In this document: in pieces, positions 57,157-61,474 of the stretch
Layout: each line of letters opens with the position of its first letter
How positions within the stretch are numbered: the stretch's first letter is position 1
Assembly: GCA_020847615.1 (NCBI GenBank)
Contig: JADLBR010000382.1
Span: 1-61,474, forward strand
Length of the DNA: 61,474 nucleotides
From: Verrucomicrobiia bacterium
GTDB lineage: Bacteria > Verrucomicrobiota > Verrucomicrobiia > JADLBR01
Direction: 5' to 3'
Program-made: the position numbers and the translations under genes
The notes under the pieces: model-generated
What the model was told of the DNA's origin: nothing
The model's database searches: none
The model's input: only the letters and a program-made list of their open reading frames with translations

Positions 57157-57870
57157 ATGATCAAAATCGCTAGCCCCCTCCGCGCCCTCTCGCTCGCCGC
57201 CCTCGGACTCGGCATACCCGCCACGCTTCTTGTGGCCGAACCCCAGGCCCAGGTCACGGTCCAGAAGCCGCACGACTTCGCGAAATGGGAGAAGGCCATC
57301 GCCGCCTTCGAAAAACAGGACGCCGAGTCCCCGCCCCCCACAGGGGCCGTGCTGTTCGTCGGTTCATCCAGCATCGTCCGGTGGAAAACGCTCGCCGTGG
57401 ACTTCCCGGGCACCACCGTCCTGAACCGCGGCTTTGGCGGCAACCAGATCGTCGACTCCACGCACTACGCCGATCGCATGATCTTCCCGTACCAACCGCG
57501 CGCCATCTTCCTCCGCGCCGGAGGCAACGACATCAACGCGGGCAAGTCCGCCGAGCAGGTCTTCCAGGAATACAAGGACTTCGTCGCCAAGATCCGCGCC
57601 CGCCTGCCGGATGCGGACATCGTCTACATCGGCCTCTGCCCCACCATCAAACGATGGGCCCAGGTCGAAGAGGGCAACAGGCTCAACGACTACATCGCCG
57701 CCTATTGCGGGGAGCAGCCGCACCTTAGATACATCGACTGCAAGACACTCACGCTCGACGCCGGCGGCCAACCCCGCCCGGAACTCTTCGTCGAGGACAA
57801 GCTCCACCTGAGCCCCGCGGGCTACAGGCTCCTCGCCGAAAGAGTCAGGCCCTTCGTGCCGAAGGACTGA
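57157..57870 (+). CDS. secreted SGNH/GDSL hydrolase
   Basis: A 237-residue protein with a signal peptide (MIKIASPLRALSLAALGLGIPATLLVAEP). SGNH blocks: VLFVGSSSIVRW (catalytic Ser), LNRGFGGNQIVDS (Gly), RAGGNDINAGKS (Asn) and EDKLHLSPAGYRLLAERV (Asp-xx-His). Such enzymes hydrolyse esters, often acetyl groups on polysaccharides. It lies apart from the polysaccharide genes but may aid the same pathway. ATG 57157 starts soon after a repeat. Confidence 0.88.
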   Translation: MIKIASPLRALSLAALGLGIPATLLVAEPQAQVTVQKPHDFAKWEKAIAAFEKQDAESPPPTGAVLFVGSSSIVRWKTLAVDFPGTTVLNRGFGGNQIVDSTHYADRMIFPYQPRAIFLRAGGNDINAGKSAEQVFQEYKDFVAKIRARLPDADIVYIGLCPTIKRWAQVEEGNRLNDYIAAYCGEQPHLRYIDCKTLTLDAGGQPRPELFVEDKLHLSPAGYRLLAERVRPFVPKD

Positions 57871-57918
57871 GCGCAATGCACACGATCTCCCCGCTGCACT
57901 GCTTCGCGCTTGCCGCCC

Positions 57919-58638
57919 CTACCCCGCGGCCTTCTCGTAGTTCTTGCCGACGGCCTCCCAGTCGATGACGTTGAAGATCGCGGCGAGGTACTCGTTGCGC
58001 CGATTCTGATACTTGAGGTAGTAGGCGTGCTCCCACACGTCGATCCCGAGGATCGGCGTGCGGCCCTCCATCAGCGGCGAGTCCTGATTCGGCGAACTCT
58101 CAACGCCCAACTTCTTGTCGCCGCCCACGCACAGCCACGACCAGCCGCTCCCGAATCGGGTCATGCCCGCGTCCGTCAGCGACTTCTTCAGCGCGTCCAG
58201 GCTGCCAAACGCCGCGTCGATCGCCTTCGCGAACGACCCCGCCGGCTGTGCCCCGCCCTTCTTCAGCACGGTCCAGAACAGCGTGTGATTGGCGTGGCCG
58301 CCCCCATTGTTCCGGACAGACGCCCGCACCGCTTCCGGCACGTCATTGATATTCCTGAGGATCTCCTCGATCGATCTTCCCTTCAGCGAGGGCGCCTGCG
58401 CGATGGCGTCGTTGAGCTTGCTCACGTACGCCGCGTGGTGCTTGCCGTGATGGATGCCCATCGTCATCGCGTCGATGCTCGGCTCCAGCGCATCCTCCGC
58501 ATACGGGAGCGCCGGCAACGTGAACGCCCCGCCCCCCGCCTCCGCGCGCGCGGGCGCCGCGCCGGCCAACGCCGTCGCCGCACCGGCGGCCGCCACCGCC
58601 ACCCTGCCCACAAGTTCCCGTCTCGTCATGTCGCTCAT
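57919..58638 (-). CDS. Tat-exported Fe/Mn superoxide dismutase
   Basis: A 239-residue SOD with a Tat signal (TRRELVGRVAVAAAGAATALAG). ATG 58638 has GGAGG 8 bases before it. Metal ligands: His in MTMGIHHGKHHAAYV, His in HANHTLFW, Asp and His in GIDVWEHAYYLKY. It removes superoxide, here outside the cytoplasm. A Tat-exported version in a bacterium with a fermentative set is of interest. Metal specificity cannot be set from the sequence alone. Confidence 0.92.
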   Translation of the reverse strand: MSDMTRRELVGRVAVAAAGAATALAGAAPARAEAGGGAFTLPALPYAEDALEPSIDAMTMGIHHGKHHAAYVSKLNDAIAQAPSLKGRSIEEILRNINDVPEAVRASVRNNGGGHANHTLFWTVLKKGGAQPAGSFAKAIDAAFGSLDALKKSLTDAGMTRFGSGWSWLCVGGDKKLGVESSPNQDSPLMEGRTPILGIDVWEHAYYLKYQNRRNEYLAAIFNVIDWEAVGKNYEKAAG

Positions 58639-58804
58639 CGCTTTGCCTCCTTCGGCCGCGCGTGCGGCACCGGCACGATGAGCCGGATTCAACCCCGACC
58701 GCGCGACCCCGAACGATAGCGCGGTGCGGATCTCGTGCAACCGGCGACCACGAAATTCAGTTTGCCCCTTGCGCGGACCGAGAATTGCGCCACCATCTTT
58801 CCCG

Positions 58805-58963
58805 ATGTGGCAACTCGGCGCAAAGGAACAGGCTTCGGTCCTGCTGATCGTGGCCGTGTCCCTCGCCGGGGCGCTGGTGCGGACATGGCGGCAGGACCGC
58901 GATGGCGCCCCACCACAGCAAGGCACGCAGATCCAATCCCATGGCCAAGATTTCGTTCGATGA
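58805..58963 (+). CDS. small membrane peptide before the Minf_1886 gene
   Basis: A 52-residue frame starting MWQLGAKEQASVLLIVAVSLAGALVRTWRQ, i.e. a single helix with a basic end, then a short polar tail. It resembles the N-terminal anchor of small ComEA-like proteins without the helix-hairpin-helix. It overlaps the Minf_1886 start by about 23 bases, which argues for coupling. Short, and not certain. Confidence 0.4.
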   Translation: MWQLGAKEQASVLLIVAVSLAGALVRTWRQDRDGAPPQQGTQIQSHGQDFVR

Positions 58964-59438
58964 GGCGGTCTCCAGGATAGTCGCCGCCGACGCGCGCTAC
59001 GCGCCCGACGCGTACCGGTTCGTCAAGGAATCACTCGACTACACCATCAAGACGCAGCGGCGGCGCCGCTCCCGCCACACCGAGCCCCAGCACGTCTCCG
59101 GCAACGAGCTGCTCGAGGGCATACGTCGCCACGCCCTCGAGGAATTCGGCCCGATGGCCCGCACCATCTTCGAGCACTGGGGCGTCCAACGGTGCGAGGA
59201 TTTTGGCGAGATCGTGTTCAACCTCGTGGACTCCGGCATCTTCGGCAAGACCGACTCCGATAGCCGCGCCGACTTCCAGGGCGGCTACACCTTCGAGGAT
59301 GCCTTCGACAAGCCGTTCCGCCCAACCCGCCCCCTGCTCGCGCGGCGCAACCTCGGCAGGGCGGACACGCCGCGCGCCGCAAAGGCCGCGAAACGCGCCG
59401 TCGCCAAGAGAACGCCCTCCTCGCCCCAGGGCTCATGA
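58941..59438 (+). CDS. Minf_1886 family protein (Verrucomicrobia/Planctomycetes-type)
   Basis: A 165-residue protein: MAKISFDEAVSRIVAADARYAPDAYRFVKESLDYTIKTQ, HVSGNELLEGIRRHALEEFGPMARTIFEHWGV, CEDFGEIVFNLVDSGIFGKT. The block is characteristic of a family known from Verrucomicrobia and Planctomycetes. The last 40 residues are basic and repetitive (Lys/Ala/Arg). Function unknown; the family is a useful taxonomic marker for this window. Confidence 0.88.
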   Translation: MAKISFDEAVSRIVAADARYAPDAYRFVKESLDYTIKTQRRRRSRHTEPQHVSGNELLEGIRRHALEEFGPMARTIFEHWGVQRCEDFGEIVFNLVDSGIFGKTDSDSRADFQGGYTFEDAFDKPFRPTRPLLARRNLGRADTPRAAKAAKRAVAKRTPSSPQGS

Positions 59439-59442
59439 TCCG

Positions 59443-61474
59443 ATGCGATCGCTTCAAGCCATGATCCCGGCCGGCATCTTGCTCATCTCGTCCGGCTGCG
59501 CGCCAGACCGCGGGGCGGCGCCCGCGGGAGCTGGCCTCCTCGCCGATATCCCCGCCCTCGACGCGCGCCGCCACGTCTTCGACAACGGCCTGACGCTCCT
59601 CGTGCGCGAAGACCGCTCGGCGCCCGTCGTGTCCGCCCAGGCGTGGTGCTCCAGCGGCAGCATCCACGAGGGCAAGTGGCTCGGCGCCGGGCTATCCCAT
59701 ATCCTGGAGCACATGCTCTTCAAGGGCACAGAGACCCGGGGGGTCGCCGAGATCGCCCAGGCCGTCCAGGCCATCGGAGGACGGATGAACGCCTACACCT
59801 CCTTCGACCGCACCGTCTTCTTCATCGATGCACCCAGCTCGGGCTGGCGCACCTGCATCGACATCCTCGCCGACGCCATGTTCAACGCCACGCTGCCGGA
59901 GGACGAGTACGTCAAGGAGCAGGAGGTCATCCGCCGCGAGTTCGCCATGGGCTTCGACGACCCGGGACGCATGTCGTTCCAATCACTTTTCGCACAGGCC
60001 TTCGCGGTCCACCCGATGCGCCACCCCGTCATCGGCCACCTCGATGTCTTCAACCGCCTCACCCGCCAGGACGTCCTCGACTACTACCGCGCGCGCTACG
60101 CCCCAAACAACCTCACCTTCGTCGTCGTCGGCGACGTCCGCTTCGATGAGGTCCGCGATGCCCTCGCCCAGCTCGTCAAGGATGAGAAGCGACAGCCGCT
60201 CCCGGACATCTTCATCCCGGAGGAACCCAGGCAACTGGGGCGCCGGGAATTGCACGCGCCCTTCGCCACCGAGCGCACCCACATCAAGATGGGCTTCCAC
60301 ATCCCGCCGATCACCCACCCCGACCTCTACCCCCTCGACGTGCTCGGCACCCTCCTCGGGGACGGACGAAGCTCCAGGCTGCACAGGCGCATCGTCGAGC
60401 GCGACAGGCTCGCGGAATCCGTCGACGCCTTCGCCTTCACCCCCTCCGAGAACGGCCTGTTCGTCATCTCGGCCGTCTGCGACCCCGACAAGCGCGACCA
60501 AGTCGTCGCCGCCGCGCTCGACGAAATCGCGCGCCTCGGCCGAGAGGGCCCCACCCCCGCGGAACTGGAGAAAGCCAAGCGCCAGGCCCTGGGCGGCCGA
60601 CTCGACGAGTTGCAGACGATGTCCGGCCAGGCCTCCGAGATCGGCACCGCCTGGTTCGTCGCCCGAAACCTCGACTTTGCCGACGAATACCTGGAGCGCC
60701 TCGGGGCCGTCACCGCGCCCGATGTCACGCGGGTCATCCGCGACCACTTCCGCGAGGATAACCTCACCGTCATCTCCCTCAATCCCAGGGAGGCGAAGCC
60801 GGGCGCCGCCGAGGCGGTCGCGCCCGAGACCCGCGCCGAGGAGGCGATATCCACCGAACAACTCGCCAATGGCGCCCGCCTCATCGTCCGGCGCAACGCC
60901 AAGGTGCCCCTCGCTTCCATCCGCGTCGTCTTTCGGTCCGGCGTCCTGCAAGAAGACCCCACCAAGAATGGCATCAGCAGGCTGGCCGCCGCGTGCCTCC
61001 TCAAGGGCACCTCCGCGCGCACCGCCGAGCAGATCGCCTCGGAGATCGAAGACCTCGGTGGCTCCATCGAAACCGCCGGCGCCTACAATAGCGCGCTCGT
61101 CGCGGTCGACGTGCTGAGCCGCGACCTGGGCCGCGGCATGGAGATCGCCTCCGACATCCTCCTCAATCCCTCCTTCCCACCCGACGAGGTCGACAAGGAG
61201 AAGGACAAGCAGCTCAAGGCCATCCAGGCCGAGCGCGACCAGGTGATGGCCGTCTGCCGCAACCTGCTCCGGAAGAATTTCTACGGCGACGCGCACCCCT
61301 ACGCCATGAACCCGCTGGGTCGCGAGGACACCCTCCGCGCCATCGGCCCCGAGGACCTCCGGGCCTTCCACCGCGCCCTGTGCGCCGGCTCCAATACCGT
61401 CATCGCCGTCTTTGGCGACGTCGACCCCGCCGCCGTCCGCAAGATGGCGCGGGATCATTTCGGCGCGATGCCGC
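59443..61474 (+). CDS. M16 zinc peptidase (insulinase/pitrilysin-like), truncated by window edge
   Basis: About 677 residues are visible; the frame is open at the right edge. The start MRSLQAMIPAGILLISSGCA is a hydrophobic signal with a Cys like a weak lipobox (59461 is an alternative ATG). The first M16 domain has the zinc site HILEHMLFKGTE (HxxEH) and a downstream Glu in KEQEVIRREF. The second domain begins around residue 465 (EEAISTEQLANGARLIVRRN) and runs to the edge. M16 peptidases degrade exported peptides; pqqL-like and mitochondrial-processing-like homologues are related. It is 4 bases after the Minf_1886 stop. Confidence 0.9.
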   Translation, partial: MRSLQAMIPAGILLISSGCAPDRGAAPAGAGLLADIPALDARRHVFDNGLTLLVREDRSAPVVSAQAWCSSGSIHEGKWLGAGLSHILEHMLFKGTETRGVAEIAQAVQAIGGRMNAYTSFDRTVFFIDAPSSGWRTCIDILADAMFNATLPEDEYVKEQEVIRREFAMGFDDPGRMSFQSLFAQAFAVHPMRHPVIGHLDVFNRLTRQDVLDYYRARYAPNNLTFVVVGDVRFDEVRDALAQLVKDEKRQPLPDIFIPEEPRQLGRRELHAPFATERTHIKMGFHIPPITHPDLYPLDVLGTLLGDGRSSRLHRRIVERDRLAESVDAFAFTPSENGLFVISAVCDPDKRDQVVAAALDEIARLGREGPTPAELEKAKRQALGGRLDELQTMSGQASEIGTAWFVARNLDFADEYLERLGAVTAPDVTRVIRDHFREDNLTVISLNPREAKPGAAEAVAPETRAEEAISTEQLANGARLIVRRNAKVPLASIRVVFRSGVLQEDPTKNGISRLAAACLLKGTSARTAEQIASEIEDLGGSIETAGAYNSALVAVDVLSRDLGRGMEIASDILLNPSFPPDEVDKEKDKQLKAIQAERDQVMAVCRNLLRKNFYGDAHPYAMNPLGREDTLRAIGPEDLRAFHRALCAGSNTVIAVFGDVDPAAVRKMARDHFGAMP

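Overview
The window is a high-GC bacterial chromosome segment, most likely from a member of the Verrucomicrobiota or a close PVC relative. The best taxonomic hints are a Minf_1886-type protein (58941-59438), a family I know mainly from Verrucomicrobia and Planctomycetes, several dispersed palindromic intergenic repeats of a kind common in verrucomicrobial genomes, and polysaccharide-active enzymes together with an anaerobic sulfatase-maturase-like radical SAM protein. I found no rRNA, tRNA, CRISPR array or intact insertion sequence.

Layout. 1-5.7 kb: the tail of an unknown gene, a ribbon-helix-helix/PIN toxin-antitoxin pair, a secreted protein, small membrane proteins, a DUF389 membrane protein, a Tat-exported L,D-transpeptidase and a CPBP/CAAX-type membrane protease. 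5.9-12 kb: a membrane-bound hybrid histidine kinase overlapping a Cys-cluster protein, then phosphate acetyltransferase with a separate BioD-like/DRTGG partner, and a TerC protein. 12.2-15.1 kb: a SAM-methyltransferase and a secreted glycoside hydrolase. 15.1-20.1 kb (minus strand): a probable operon of radical SAM enzyme, SulP permease, a 47-residue membrane peptide, a divergent dihydropteroate-synthase-like protein and a pteridine-reductase-like SDR, the last four joined by overlaps or 1-nt gaps. 20.2-22.6 kb: a PD-(D/E)XK nuclease fused to an XPD/DinG-type Fe-S helicase.

22.6-32.7 kb (minus strand) is the metabolic core: both methylmalonyl-CoA mutase subunits, methylmalonyl-CoA epimerase, the four parts of a sodium-pumping methylmalonyl-CoA decarboxylase (carboxyltransferase, OadG-like, biotin carrier, beta membrane subunit) and a class I CoA-transferase, behind a recognisable sigma-70-like promoter. 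Together these convert succinyl-CoA to propionyl-CoA while exporting Na+, and return CoA to succinate or acetate. With pta upstream, this suggests mixed acetate/propionate fermentation of sugars such as those released by the glycoside hydrolases.

33.4-42.6 kb: accA, a GH29 alpha-L-fucosidase beside a transposase-like remnant, uvrA and a large TPR protein, and a PilZ-like protein. 42.6-45.9 kb (minus): a compact coaD - DUF177 - rpmF - plsX - fabH operon. 46-50 kb: argH, NnrS and purM. 50-53.4 kb: an LpxH-like phosphoesterase, a HisN-type phosphatase and a sugar-porter MFS protein. 53.6-58.6 kb: an 11-haem cytochrome c/cytochrome b fusion, a Tat-exported TIM-barrel protein, an SGNH hydrolase and a Tat-exported Fe/Mn superoxide dismutase. 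58.8-61.5 kb: a small membrane peptide, the Minf_1886 protein and an M16 peptidase cut by the window edge.

Nothing here is certainly a new defence or mobile system. The most unusual items are the SulP / mini-membrane-protein / DHPS-like / SDR operon, the multihaem cytochrome fusion with no catalytic partner beside it, and the OadG-like subunit with a duplicated C-terminal motif.
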